From Spirochaetota bacterium (GTDB lineage: Bacteria > Spirochaetota > Spirochaetia > Treponematales > UBA12059): a stretch of DNA of 64,000 nucleotides. The notes under the pieces were generated by a model. That model was not told the origin of the DNA, searched no databases, and saw nothing but the letters and a program-made list of their open reading frames with translations. The stretch is taken from assembly GCA_029547205.1 (NCBI GenBank), contig JAKPPT010000115.1, positions 1 through 64,000 on the forward strand, in the 5' to 3' direction. The stretch's first letter is position 1; every line of letters begins with the position of its first letter. Positions 9,067 to 16,574 of this stretch are shown one piece after another. Made by a program: the position numbers and the translations under genes.

Positions 9067-9798
9067 TCACGATGATTTACTCGAATTAGCTGTATGTGCA
9101 ACAGCCGTATCAGGTTTAATGACAATATAAAACATAATGTATGTTATTGCAATGAAAAAGGAAAATGCAAGTGAAAATAAAAGAGCAGAGGGTACCGTAA
9201 ATATCTTAAGTATTGCTTGAAACGTATCAATAGGATGAAATACCATATCCCATGAATTATATCGCGAAAATCTTCCTAGATGAATTCCAATACCTGATAA
9301 AACCACTGCAGGTAAAATCGCTACCCAGCTCACTGTTCTTCCGTATAACTTGCGGAGTGACACTTGCATGAAATACATGGATAATAGACCCATAAAATGA
9401 CCAACGAAAGCAAATGCTGCGTTGAGAATTATATCAAACCAGAGCAAATCGAGGCGCGAAAGCCATGGTGCAGCTACATAGCCCAAATTAGAACGATTAA
9501 TTACATGAATGAAATCTGTAAACACATATGGTGCATTGGGATAAAAAATTAACCACGCAAAAAAACCAGCTATATTGACTGCACCATGCCAGCCATTTTG
9601 TTCAAAATATTCTGTATGCTTGAGAATTGCCCAGGAAATTAAAGCAGGGACAATAGCAAGTATTAAATTCCACAGAAGATACCCCTGCATCAATTTCCCG
9701 GCAAGCATAAATCTAAGAATGAGCAGCATTACAAGCGAAGAAAATGACAACAGAATTAGCAAAAACAATCTTCCGCTCGTAGACCATATATTTTTCAT
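9067..9798 (-). CDS. DUF1361 family membrane protein
   Basis: A 243-aa integral membrane protein with about seven hydrophobic helices. The phrases WLIFYPNAPYVFTDFIH, WFDIILNAAFAFVGHFMGLLS and GIHLGRFSRYNSWD match the conserved blocks I associate with DUF1361 proteins, whose biochemical role is not established. Conserved Asp, His and Arg residues in or near the membrane could form a catalytic or transport site, which is speculation. It sits between thrS (55 bases upstream) and the flavodiiron gene (43 bases downstream) on the same strand, so it is probably transcribed with them although no shared function is evident. Confidence 0.8.
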   Translation of the reverse strand: MKNIWSTSGRLFLLILLSFSSLVMLLILRFMLAGKLMQGYLLWNLILAIVPALISWAILKHTEYFEQNGWHGAVNIAGFFAWLIFYPNAPYVFTDFIHVINRSNLGYVAAPWLSRLDLLWFDIILNAAFAFVGHFMGLLSMYFMQVSLRKLYGRTVSWVAILPAVVLSGIGIHLGRFSRYNSWDMVFHPIDTFQAILKIFTVPSALLFSLAFSFFIAITYIMFYIVIKPDTAVAHTANSSKSS

Positions 9799-9853
9799 GC
9801 GTACAATACCTTTGTTTCAAAGGTATATGGAAATTGCATTATTCCATACCTTG

Positions 9854-11584
9854 CTACAGATCAAGACTTCTCTGAGCTATTTTTTCCATAATATAGCTCA
9901 TAAAAGCTTCTGTACTCATCGTTCCCAGCTGTTTCCCGTCACGACAGCGAACTGACACTGCCTGTTCTTCTCGTTCTTTTGCGCCAACAACTGCCATATA
10001 AGGAATCTTTAACTGTTGTGCTCGACGTATTTTAGCATTCATGCGGTCTTCATCGAGCATTGCAATACTCCTCATACCGGAACTGCGCAGCTTATTGTTA
10101 AGCTCAACTGCATAATCATTAAAATCGGGACCAACAGGAATTACCGCTACCTGGTCTGGTGCAAGCCATACTGGGAATGCACCAGCGGTACTTTCTAGAT
10201 AAACTCCAAAGAAACGTTCAAGCGATCCCAGGAGAGCGCGGTGCACCATGTACGGTCGCTTTTTCTGGCCATCTGCATCGATATAGGTCATATCAAAACG
10301 ATCAGGCAGGTTAAAATCGAACTGGATCGTAGTCATCTGCCACTCGCGCCCAATAGCATCCTTTATTTTAAGATCAATCTTTGGACCATAAAATGCTCCG
10401 CCACCTTCATCAATTTCATACGCCAGCTTTTGCGTTTCTACAGCCTTGCGGAGCGATTCAAGCGCCTGATCCCAGCGAGCCGGATCGCCTACTGAATCTG
10501 CAGGACGTGTTGCAAGATATGCTTTTATTTCTGAGAAGCCAAGTGTTTTCCACATGTGCAGGCTAAAGCGCAGCACTTCTGCTATTTCATCCTCGATTTG
10601 TTCCGGTGTACAGATAATGTGCGCATCATCCTGCGTAAAACCCCGTACCCGCATAAGCCCATGCAGTACGCCCGAACGTTCATACCGATACACGGTTCCC
10701 AGCTCTGCCCAGCGAAGTGGCAAATCGCGGTATGACCGGAGCTGCGTTTTATAAATCATAATATGGAAGGGACAGTTCATCGGTTTGATGTAGTAATCGT
10801 CCTCATCGATTTTCATTGCAGCATACATGTTGCCCTTATAAAACCCAAGATGCCCTGAAGTTTCCCAGAGCCAGCTCTTGCCAACATGCGGTGTAAAGAG
10901 AATCTCGTAACCATTGCGGTAATGCTCAGAACGCCACCAGTTTTCCAGTTCCACTCTAAACCGACCAGCACGCGGATGCCAGTATACGAGACCTGGACCA
11001 GCCTCTTCATGTACCGAATAAAGATCGAGTTCTTTCCCAAGCCTACGGTTGTCACGCTTTTCTGCTTCTTCGAGCATTTTGAGATGTGCATCGAGTTCTT
11101 GTTTGTTTGCAAATGCATAAGCGTAAATGCGCGTTAACATCGAACGTTTTTCATCACCGCGCCAGTATGCACCTGCTATTGCTCTCAGCTTAAAAGCATC
11201 TGCAGGAAGATCTTTAGTCGATGCAACATGAGGTCCCCGACATAAATCAAAAAACGTGCCCTGCTCATAAATCGTGATAGTGCCCTCTTCGAGTTCATCG
11301 ATTAGTTCAAGTTTGAATGGCTCATCGGCAAAGAGTTTCTTAGCTTCCGCTTTTGAAACTTCTTTTCTTACAAACTCTGAACCTTGAGCAATAATTCTCC
11401 GCATTTCTTTTTCGATAGCGGGAAGATCTTCGGGTTGAATAGGTTTTGCAAACTGGAAGTCATAGTAAAACCCATCATCAATTGCTGGTCCAATTGCTAC
11501 TTTTGTTCCAGGAAACAGCTTGATGACTGCTTCTGCCATGACATGCGACAGTGAATGTCGCACTGTTTCGATAGGATACTTCAT
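9854..11584 (-). CDS. thrS: threonyl-tRNA synthetase lacking the TGS domain
   Basis: Charges tRNA-Thr. 576 aa, shorter than the usual ~640 because the amino-terminal TGS (N1) domain is absent; the protein starts directly with the N2 editing domain (RHSLSHVMAEAV, and CRGPHV with the metal-like Cys/His pair). Catalytic core: zinc-site Cys in PMNCPFHIM (about 270), motif 2 RYERSGVLHGLMRVRGFTQDD (about 300-320, zinc His follows), motif 3 HRALLGSLERFFGVYLE (about 450), then the anticodon-binding domain to the end. The start at 11584 follows AAGGAG. Absence of TGS fits spirochaetal enzymes as I remember them. A T-box leader precedes it, so expression should respond to uncharged tRNA-Thr. Confidence 0.96.
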   Translation of the reverse strand: MKYPIETVRHSLSHVMAEAVIKLFPGTKVAIGPAIDDGFYYDFQFAKPIQPEDLPAIEKEMRRIIAQGSEFVRKEVSKAEAKKLFADEPFKLELIDELEEGTITIYEQGTFFDLCRGPHVASTKDLPADAFKLRAIAGAYWRGDEKRSMLTRIYAYAFANKQELDAHLKMLEEAEKRDNRRLGKELDLYSVHEEAGPGLVYWHPRAGRFRVELENWWRSEHYRNGYEILFTPHVGKSWLWETSGHLGFYKGNMYAAMKIDEDDYYIKPMNCPFHIMIYKTQLRSYRDLPLRWAELGTVYRYERSGVLHGLMRVRGFTQDDAHIICTPEQIEDEIAEVLRFSLHMWKTLGFSEIKAYLATRPADSVGDPARWDQALESLRKAVETQKLAYEIDEGGGAFYGPKIDLKIKDAIGREWQMTTIQFDFNLPDRFDMTYIDADGQKKRPYMVHRALLGSLERFFGVYLESTAGAFPVWLAPDQVAVIPVGPDFNDYAVELNNKLRSSGMRSIAMLDEDRMNAKIRRAQQLKIPYMAVVGAKEREEQAVSVRCRDGKQLGTMSTEAFMSYIMEKIAQRSLDL

Positions 11585-11976
11585 AAAAGGTACTCCTTGC
11601 ACAGGATGCGCTTTTGTGCGCTATGCGTAAGGACGAAACAAGCAAAAGCCTCTCTTGCATAGAGTTCGATTGGCTTCTGCTGTCCTTGCCAACGGCCTTG
11701 ACAGCATACATGTTCCGCGGTACCACCTTACTTCGGCATTGAGGTTTGTGCTCGTCTGTCACAAACACCAGATGCCGCTCTCTACGCTCTATAACGGGAG
11801 CACCCGATACTGATTACTTACTACTTTGCTCAAGCACGTACACGGTAGCAGTATGAGCGTTCACCAGTACAGCTCCGGAGTGGTTTTCCGCTCTGCCGTT
11901 CCTCGCAGCCTCTCAGCCCAGGGGCATGCTTCTCTCATAGGCTTGCAGGGCATACTCGTCTCCATCAGCGCTTTGC
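11585..11976 (-). ncRNA. T-box leader (tRNA-sensing riboswitch) of thrS
   Basis: On the minus strand the leader contains the T-box sequence AAGGTGGTACCGCGG (11715-11729), essentially the consensus bulge that pairs with the CCA end of uncharged tRNA. About 110-250 bases upstream lies a Stem-I-like region: GAGAGAAGCA (specifier-loop-like), a GNTGNGA-type distal loop (GCTGAGA), and TATGAG pairing with CTCATA. A Thr codon (ACG, 11858-11860) sits next to CTCATA and is a candidate specifier, not a proven one. No U-tract terminator is seen after the T-box. Instead CCTT at 11629-11632 can pair with AAGG of the thrS ribosome site (11595-11598) around a GCGC stem, suggesting control of translation. The fold is hand-drawn. 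Confidence 0.85.
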
Positions 11977-11981
11977 ACCTT

Positions 11982-12010
11982 ACTATGCACTGGAACAAAA
12001 AATGAGTCAA
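11982..12010 (-). promoter_or_regulatory. promoter of the thrS T-box transcript
   Basis: On the minus strand TTGACT (12005-12010), a 17-base spacer and CATAGT (11982-11987) precede the leader; transcription would start near 11976. Confidence 0.5.
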
Positions 12011-12267
12011 GGCAGAAAATATTGCAAAACCATGCATGCATGAATATTAGCAACGATGAATAATAGCGTACAAGGGTGCCCTGAAATCGGTCTTAAAATT
12101 GAACAGATCGGCGGCGACAATACTCTTTCAACATTATGTATTAGCCAAAGATAATCGTTCAATGTAACGATCGAGCTATAGCCATAGCGCTATGCAGATG
12201 AGAAAGCTGTCAGCTTTCTTAGACTATTCATAATACAGTGGTTGTATAAAGCCACAAGGAGAACCAT
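12011..12267. other. intergenic region upstream of ssb
   Basis: No gene is recognisable in this stretch. It holds a 12-bp palindrome CATAGCGCTATG (12183-12194) and a short hairpin AGAAAGC/GCTTTCT (12202-12220) upstream of ssb; either could be a regulatory site. A -10-like TATAAA lies at about 12245, without a convincing -35 box. Confidence 0.3.
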
Positions 12268-12651
12268 ATGCTGAGTAATATGAATTCAGTCATAATAGAG
12301 GGGAATCTTGTTGAAGATCCGGAAATAAAAACAACACCAAATGGCACTGCAGTCTGTCAATTTGCTATTGCTTCAAACCGGTACTACAAAGCGAACAATG
12401 ACACGGAAAAAGAAACGTCGTTCCTCAGTGTTGAAACATGGGCTAAACTGGCTGAGAATTGTGCATCGTTTTTAAAAAAAGGAAAGGGTGTTCGTGTTGT
12501 CGGGAGAATCAAACAGGATCGGTGGGTGGATCAGCACGGTAAGCATAATTCACGGGTAAAAATCGTCGCTGACCATATCGATTTTATGCCCGGGAAAAAA
12601 CAGAATATTGAAACAAAAAAAGAGGAGGACAAACACGATATAGTATTTTAA
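12268..12651 (+). CDS. ssb: single-stranded DNA-binding protein
   Basis: A 127-aa SSB. The OB fold covers about 1-105 with the family pattern MNSVIIEGNLVEDPEIKTTPNGTAVCQFAIASNR, an LSVETWAKLAENCASFLKKGKGVRVVGRI core, and strand KIVADHIDF. The tail is short and charged and ends EEDKHDIVF, an acidic tip with a hydrophobic end, comparable to the partner-binding tip of other SSBs though not the canonical DDDIPF. The start follows AAGGAG by 6 bases. The gene is monocistronic, facing a convergent regulator gene. Many SSBs sit between ribosomal protein genes; that is not the case here, so this may be a second, specialised copy. Confidence 0.9.
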   Translation: MLSNMNSVIIEGNLVEDPEIKTTPNGTAVCQFAIASNRYYKANNDTEKETSFLSVETWAKLAENCASFLKKGKGVRVVGRIKQDRWVDQHGKHNSRVKIVADHIDFMPGKKQNIETKKEEDKHDIVF

Positions 12652-12675
12652 GTTAATTCCATTCTTTCTGCTTAC

Positions 12676-12707
12676 ACAACCCGGAACCGCAAGCTTTTCC
12701 GGGTTGT
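12676..12707. terminator. stem-loop between ssb and the convergent IclR gene
   Basis: An 11-bp perfect stem (ACAACCCGGAA / TTCCGGGTTGT) with a 10-base loop lies 25 bases after ssb and 60 bases beyond the end of the opposing gene. It lacks a good T-run on either strand, so it may be a weak bidirectional terminator or an RNA-stabilising hairpin. Confidence 0.5.
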
Positions 12708-12767
12708 ACTACAAGCTTACTGAACGGCCGAGCAATACATTACTGCAAACGCGTTCACCTTACCGGT

Positions 12768-13598
12768 TTATTCAAATGTTTCGCTGCCCGGACGGTGCCA
12801 ATCACTGCTCTTAAAGCCACCCCTGCCCGGAGCAAAGAGGGCTGGTTTACCATTTTCTTCTTCACTGCCATTAATTTCATTATGGAGACAGGTGACAGTC
12901 CAGCGAAGTGCGGCAAGGATTTTGTTTCTGCCATGCTGCATACGGCTTGCTGGACCAGAAACACTCACAGCTCCTAAAAACCCAAATCTCGGAAATTCAA
13001 TAGGAAGCGCAAAACAAATGAGCCCCTGTTCAAACTCCTCATCATCAATAGCCCAGCCTCGCTTAATAGTCTCATCAATTTCATTGGAAAGCCGAACTGG
13101 ATCGGTTATGGTATGTGGTGTGTATGCGATTAGTTTTGCTTCTGCAATATACTGCGTTCTAAGCGCCTGAATCATTCTCGATAGCACTGCCTTACCGCCT
13201 GCAGTGCAGTATAATGGTAGGCGGTCACCAGGGTTGGAACGTAGTCGTAAAGAACGACCCCCTTCTGCCCTAGCAACATACATTATTTCAAAACCTGTTA
13301 ATGCTGAAAGGTTTGCCGTTTCTCCTGTACTACGAGCAAGCTCAACCAGGATTGGTTCAGCACGAGAGGCAATATTTGAACTCACGGGGACACGGCTTGC
13401 CAGTTCTACCAGGGCTAACCCAAGCGTCCAATCACCATTACGGCGTTCTACTACACCTTTTTTCTCCATTGCAGTAAGATACCGTAAAGCTGTCGCTTTA
13501 TCCCAACCCGTTTCGCGAGCGAGTTTTGCGAGTGATGAGTCGCCAGACCGTGCTAAATGAAACAGTAATTCAAATGCTTTTAGTGCAGATTCACTCAT
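12768..13598 (-). CDS. IclR family transcriptional regulator
   Basis: A 276-aa regulator. The winged helix is at the start (ALKAFELLFHLARSGDSSLAKLARETGWDKATALRYLTAMEKKGVVER, about 5-52) followed by the IclR effector domain: RAEPILVELARSTGETANLSALTG, LPLYCTAGGKAVLSRM and EFEQGLICFALPI with FGFLGAVSVSGPASRM. These are the conserved effector-pocket blocks. The last ~30 residues beyond the domain are variable. IclR proteins usually control catabolic genes divergently transcribed from them; here the divergent gene (13804, + strand) is a HAD phosphatase, and a repeat terminus lies between. Ligand and targets are unknown. Confidence 0.88.
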   Translation of the reverse strand: MSESALKAFELLFHLARSGDSSLAKLARETGWDKATALRYLTAMEKKGVVERRNGDWTLGLALVELASRVPVSSNIASRAEPILVELARSTGETANLSALTGFEIMYVARAEGGRSLRLRSNPGDRLPLYCTAGGKAVLSRMIQALRTQYIAEAKLIAYTPHTITDPVRLSNEIDETIKRGWAIDDEEFEQGLICFALPIEFPRFGFLGAVSVSGPASRMQHGRNKILAALRWTVTCLHNEINGSEEENGKPALFAPGRGGFKSSDWHRPGSETFE

Positions 13599-13692
13599 TG
13601 CTACTTCCTATTTCTATAAACAAAATTATATTGCAATATTCAAAACGTTTAAAGATTTTTATAGCTATTTTTTACCCTTCTGTCAATACATC

Positions 13693-13718
13693 TTTAGTGT
13701 CACGAAAACTGTGAAAAA
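13693..13718 (-). repeat. dispersed repeat terminus (TTAGTGTCACGAAAA type)
   Basis: Reads TTTAGTGTCACGAAAACTGT..., the reverse orientation of the 3' end of the dispersed element family described at 46965-47128. It stands alone between the IclR and HAD genes; no partner end is seen. Confidence 0.6.
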
Positions 13719-13765
13719 TTATTTGTAGGTGGCGCCTGCAAATAGACAAGTTAGCAGTGAATTAG

Positions 13766-13794
13766 TTGTATTTTTTCCAGCATCATGGTATGAA
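13766..13794 (+). promoter_or_regulatory. promoter of the HAD hydrolase gene
   Basis: TTGTAT (13766-13771), 17 bases, TATGAA (13789-13794). The start codon at 13804 lies only ~10 bases beyond the -10 box and has no ribosome site, implying a leaderless or nearly leaderless message. Confidence 0.4.
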
Positions 13795-13803
13795 TAATTA
13801 CAC

Positions 13804-14430
13804 ATGATTACCACACTGCTATTCGATCTCGATAATACGCTCTATAGCCCTCGCTATGGTTTAGAAGAGGAAGTTGTTGCGCGGATGAATACTTTCGTTA
13901 CACAAGTCCTACAAAAACCACTCGATGAATGCAAAAAGATTCGCGCAGAACGCCTGCCACTATATGGAACAACACTCGAATGGCTCATGGCTGAACATGG
14001 CGTAACTGATTATGAAGCATATTTTAAATTTGTACACCCCGAGGGAGAAGAATCTGCACTCGAACCTGACCCTGTTTTAAAACAATTCCTCAATGAACTC
14101 CCATACTCAAAATATATTTTAACTAATGCACCTATTGAACATGCAGAACGTATTCTTGCAAAGCTCGACTGCACGGATTGCTTTGCGGGTATTTTTGATA
14201 TTCGCTTTAACAACCTTAAAGGGAAACCACACCATGAAGCATACCAACATGTCGCAGACACACTGCAAGTGTCGATACAGGATATTTTGTTTATTGATGA
14301 TATTCCCCGCTATGTACAGGGGTTTACCAATTTAGGTGGCAAAGGATTGCTTATCGATCAGCTCAATAAACACCAGCAGTATCCCTTTGCCAAAATCACG
14401 CAGCTACAGGAATTAGTGCATTATTTATAA
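13804..14430 (+). CDS. HAD-superfamily hydrolase, pyrimidine 5'-nucleotidase (SDT1-like) group
   Basis: A soluble phosphatase of 208 aa. HAD motif I is LFDLDNTLY with nucleophile Asp8 and acid/base Asp10; motif II is YILTNAP; motif III Lys lies in LKGKPHHEAY; motif IV is FIDDIPR. The cap sits between motifs I and II (about 15-85) and holds YGTTLEWLMAEHG, the pattern of the yeast SDT1/PHM8 pyrimidine 5'-nucleotidase branch, so a nucleoside monophosphate is a likely substrate. No Shine-Dalgarno sequence precedes the ATG. The following membrane-protein gene starts 35 bases after the stop and may be cotranscribed. Confidence 0.85.
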   Translation: MITTLLFDLDNTLYSPRYGLEEEVVARMNTFVTQVLQKPLDECKKIRAERLPLYGTTLEWLMAEHGVTDYEAYFKFVHPEGEESALEPDPVLKQFLNELPYSKYILTNAPIEHAERILAKLDCTDCFAGIFDIRFNNLKGKPHHEAYQHVADTLQVSIQDILFIDDIPRYVQGFTNLGGKGLLIDQLNKHQQYPFAKITQLQELVHYL

Positions 14431-14465
14431 GGAAGATACAAAACTTCTATAGTAAGGTGGATTCT

Positions 14466-14993
14466 ATGTTTAAGAACTATTGGTTATATGATTTTTCCAA
14501 AATTACTGATGATTACGCCGTACTGCGCTTCCCCTGGTGGATTCGCGTTTTCTGGATACTTTCAATTCCGGTTGCAATAACTGTGGTACAAACGTGGATA
14601 GAAGCGCTCATGCCGCTTGCATGGGCATACGCTGTGTTTGCTGGCATGGTAGCGCTTACCGAAGACAGCTGGCGATTTAATAAAAAAGCCGACACCGTAA
14701 GCCGCTCTGCTGGTTTATTATTTTTGGCAAAACGATGGAGTTTCCCATTACAGGAAATTCAAAACGTAACCTGTGCTCTAACAGCTTCGACTCTGCTCCT
14801 CCCTGAGGATCCATACAGTAAAACGCTCCTGCTCGATAATCCAGCAATAAGCGCATATGCGCTCCAGCTCTATGATGGCCGCTATCTCATTATCTGTACG
14901 ATTCCGCGACGCCGCTATGCAGCATTATACAAACAGGCAGAGCGCCTTGCTGCATTTCTTGGCTGTGCATGTAAAGAAGTAAATGCTACATAA
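14466..14993 (+). CDS. small membrane protein, unknown function (PH-like carboxy half?)
   Basis: A 175-aa protein I do not recognise. The start at 14466 is preferred over a GTG at 14457 because the ribosome site AAGGTGG (14454-14460) would overlap the GTG. Two hydrophobic helices (about 23-39 and 46-65: WIRVFWILSIPVAITVV, LAWAYAVFAGMVAL) form a hairpin, followed by a soluble part with alternating strands (SWRFNKKADTVSRSAGLLF, KRWSFPLQEIQNVTC, AYALQLYDGRYLIIC) and a final helix. The arrangement resembles bacterial PH-domain (YdbS/DUF304-like) proteins, where a membrane hairpin precedes a PH fold, but this is only a topology impression. Confidence 0.65.
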   Translation: MFKNYWLYDFSKITDDYAVLRFPWWIRVFWILSIPVAITVVQTWIEALMPLAWAYAVFAGMVALTEDSWRFNKKADTVSRSAGLLFLAKRWSFPLQEIQNVTCALTASTLLLPEDPYSKTLLLDNPAISAYALQLYDGRYLIICTIPRRRYAALYKQAERLAAFLGCACKEVNAT

Positions 14994-15297
14994 TATATGA
15001 TTAACAGATCCTAAAACAGATTTAACTACGATGCTAGATTAAATCGCTGCTTCTAGCTATAAAATGATACTACCAGAAAGCATTACTCAAAGTAGTTGAT
15101 TTGACATGCTAGAGGGAATTTAGGATGATTACAGATGCTTTGGCATCTATCATACTTGCATGGGTATTACAATATACAATCTTCGTGACACTAGTGAAAT
15201 AATCAACCGAATTTAATTGTATCCGACATGATTTACGGTAAGGAATATGTGATAAAGCATTCCACTACACAAATTTGCAATAACTACATATTGATAA
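14994..15297. other. gene-free stretch between a membrane-protein gene and tRNA-Leu
   Basis: No coding region is convincing here. It contains a lone repeat terminus CTTCGTGACACTA (15181-15193) of the dispersed family and a small hairpin around GATGC-TTTG-GCATC (15133-15148). Otherwise I see nothing in it. Confidence 0.4.
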
Positions 15298-15322
15298 AAA
15301 GAGCCCCTAAAAGGGGCTCTTT
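15298..15322 (-). terminator. terminator of tRNA-Leu
   Basis: Immediately downstream of the tRNA on the minus strand: AAAGAGCCCC, short loop, GGGGCTCTTTTT. A strong rho-independent terminator. Confidence 0.85.
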
Positions 15323-15323
15323 G

Positions 15324-15405
15324 TGCGGTGAAGAGGACTTGAACCTCCATGCCTCTCGGCACTAGCACCTCAAGCTAGCGTGTCTGCCAATTCCACCATC
15401 ACCGC
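15324..15405 (-). tRNA. tRNA-Leu (GAG)
   Basis: Class II tRNA with a long variable arm. The acceptor stem GCGGTGA pairs with TCACCGC plus discriminator A. The anticodon arm is CTAGC-TTGAGGT-GCTAG, giving anticodon GAG (reads CUC/CUU). The variable arm TGCCGAGAGGCA and T-loop GGTTCAAGTCC are present. CCA is not encoded. It has its own promoter and terminator. Confidence 0.95.
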
Positions 15406-15415
15406 AGGCAAAATA

Positions 15416-15444
15416 TATTTACACTATTTGCATTATTTCGTCAA
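15416..15444 (-). promoter_or_regulatory. promoter of tRNA-Leu
   Basis: On the minus strand TTGACG (15439-15444), a 17-base spacer and TAAATA (15416-15421), about ten bases upstream of the mature tRNA 5' end. Confidence 0.6.
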
Positions 15445-15476
15445 GTAGTCGCTTAATCATGTAGTAATTAAAAGTA

Positions 15477-15502
15477 TCGTTTTCACAATTTCCATGACAC
15501 CA
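15477..15502 (+). repeat. dispersed repeat terminus (TTTTCACAA...TGACACCA type)
   Basis: Reads TCGTTTTCACAATTTCCATG then ACACCAGG, the 3'-type end of the dispersed family. It lies between the tRNA promoter and the end of the aldose epimerase gene. Confidence 0.6.
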
Positions 15503-15567
15503 GGCATGATATATTGACAATTTAGTAAACAGCATACTGGTTAATCCATGATTCTATTCCAGGTTAG

Positions 15568-16536
15568 TTACTGCTTATTATTAAAAGTTTGAATGCGAAT
15601 CCAGCCGGATTTTGATGCATCTGCGCTAAGAACAGTAAGCCCTAAATGTGGCATAATAAAAGCTGCCCCTGCAGCAGTTACCGGTTCCAGGGCAATAGAA
15701 TCTCGCTCTGGCGGAATAAATAGATGTATCTTATTAAAAAACTTTCTATCTATTTCTAATGAAATACCAGTATGAGTCTGCACATGCTCTAATTGAACAA
15801 AACTGGGAAATGCCAGACAGGTATCAAGGCTTGTGTGAACAAGTGGTCTGCCCTTCCTAAAATCATACTCAGTCCCTCCTACACTCAGCAGGGCACCCGT
15901 TGGGAGGAGCTTGTTCGTCGTAGGATAGTATAAATCAGCATCAATGGTTGCTATCCAGTCTGAAATTTTGCCGGGAAGTTTAAAATACGGATGCCAACCC
16001 ATCGTGAGCGGTAGGTCTTCTGATCCCATGTTTGCAGCTGTAACTGTAATACAAAAACCCTGTGCATCGAGCGTATAGGTTATGATAATCTGGAGAGTAA
16101 AGGGATATCCAGGGTCATCCTGTGAGCTAATTATATGATGCAGCCGTAACTCTGCTTTTGATTCATCAGCACAGCTCGATAAAGTCTGCATTTCCATTCG
16201 GTAAAAAAAACCATGGAGCGCATTATTTTCTGCAGGCATATTGATAGGAAGCTTGTAAAGCCGCCCGTTGAATCGGTATATTCCTTCCGGGATTCTGCCG
16301 CAAAATGGCGCCATAAATCTTCCGCGGTAATATGGATTAGTCGAAAGCTCTTCCAGCGAATCACTTCGTAACACCGACTGGTACTCCGCGAGCACACCAT
16401 CGGCTGATAATACCGGAAGAATAAGCTCATGAACCATTCCACCGAGCTCCCGCACTATTACCGCTTGTGCGCCTCGCTCATCGGTCAGGACGATTGCTTT
16501 ATACGATCCGAGTAGTTTATGCGCTATATTGAACAT
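15568..16536 (-). CDS. aldose 1-epimerase family protein
   Basis: A cytoplasmic mutarotase-type enzyme, 322 aa, a normal length. Family signatures are NPYYRGRFMAPFCGRIPEG (substrate-binding Arg), AENNALHGFFYR with the first catalytic-site His, and TMGWHPYFKLP (about 181-191) with the second conserved His of GalM-type proteins; FGRIP-like and ALEPVTAAGAAF blocks follow. It interconverts alpha and beta anomers of a sugar; the exact sugar is not evident and some members act on hexose 6-phosphates. The ribosome site is weak (GAGG about 15 bases upstream). The RluA-type gene upstream ends 38 bases away on the same strand, so the two may share a message. Confidence 0.85.
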   Translation of the reverse strand: MFNIAHKLLGSYKAIVLTDERGAQAVIVRELGGMVHELILPVLSADGVLAEYQSVLRSDSLEELSTNPYYRGRFMAPFCGRIPEGIYRFNGRLYKLPINMPAENNALHGFFYRMEMQTLSSCADESKAELRLHHIISSQDDPGYPFTLQIIITYTLDAQGFCITVTAANMGSEDLPLTMGWHPYFKLPGKISDWIATIDADLYYPTTNKLLPTGALLSVGGTEYDFRKGRPLVHTSLDTCLAFPSFVQLEHVQTHTGISLEIDRKFFNKIHLFIPPERDSIALEPVTAAGAAFIMPHLGLTVLSADASKSGWIRIQTFNNKQ

Positions 16537-16574
16537 AACATTTTTAGACTACCTCACTCATGTTTGAATAAGGT

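Noticed and set aside
12011-12267. Possible small RNA or attenuator upstream of ssb (hairpins and palindrome)
   Set aside because: The hairpins are short, no promoter-terminator pair encloses them, and no known RNA motif is recognised.
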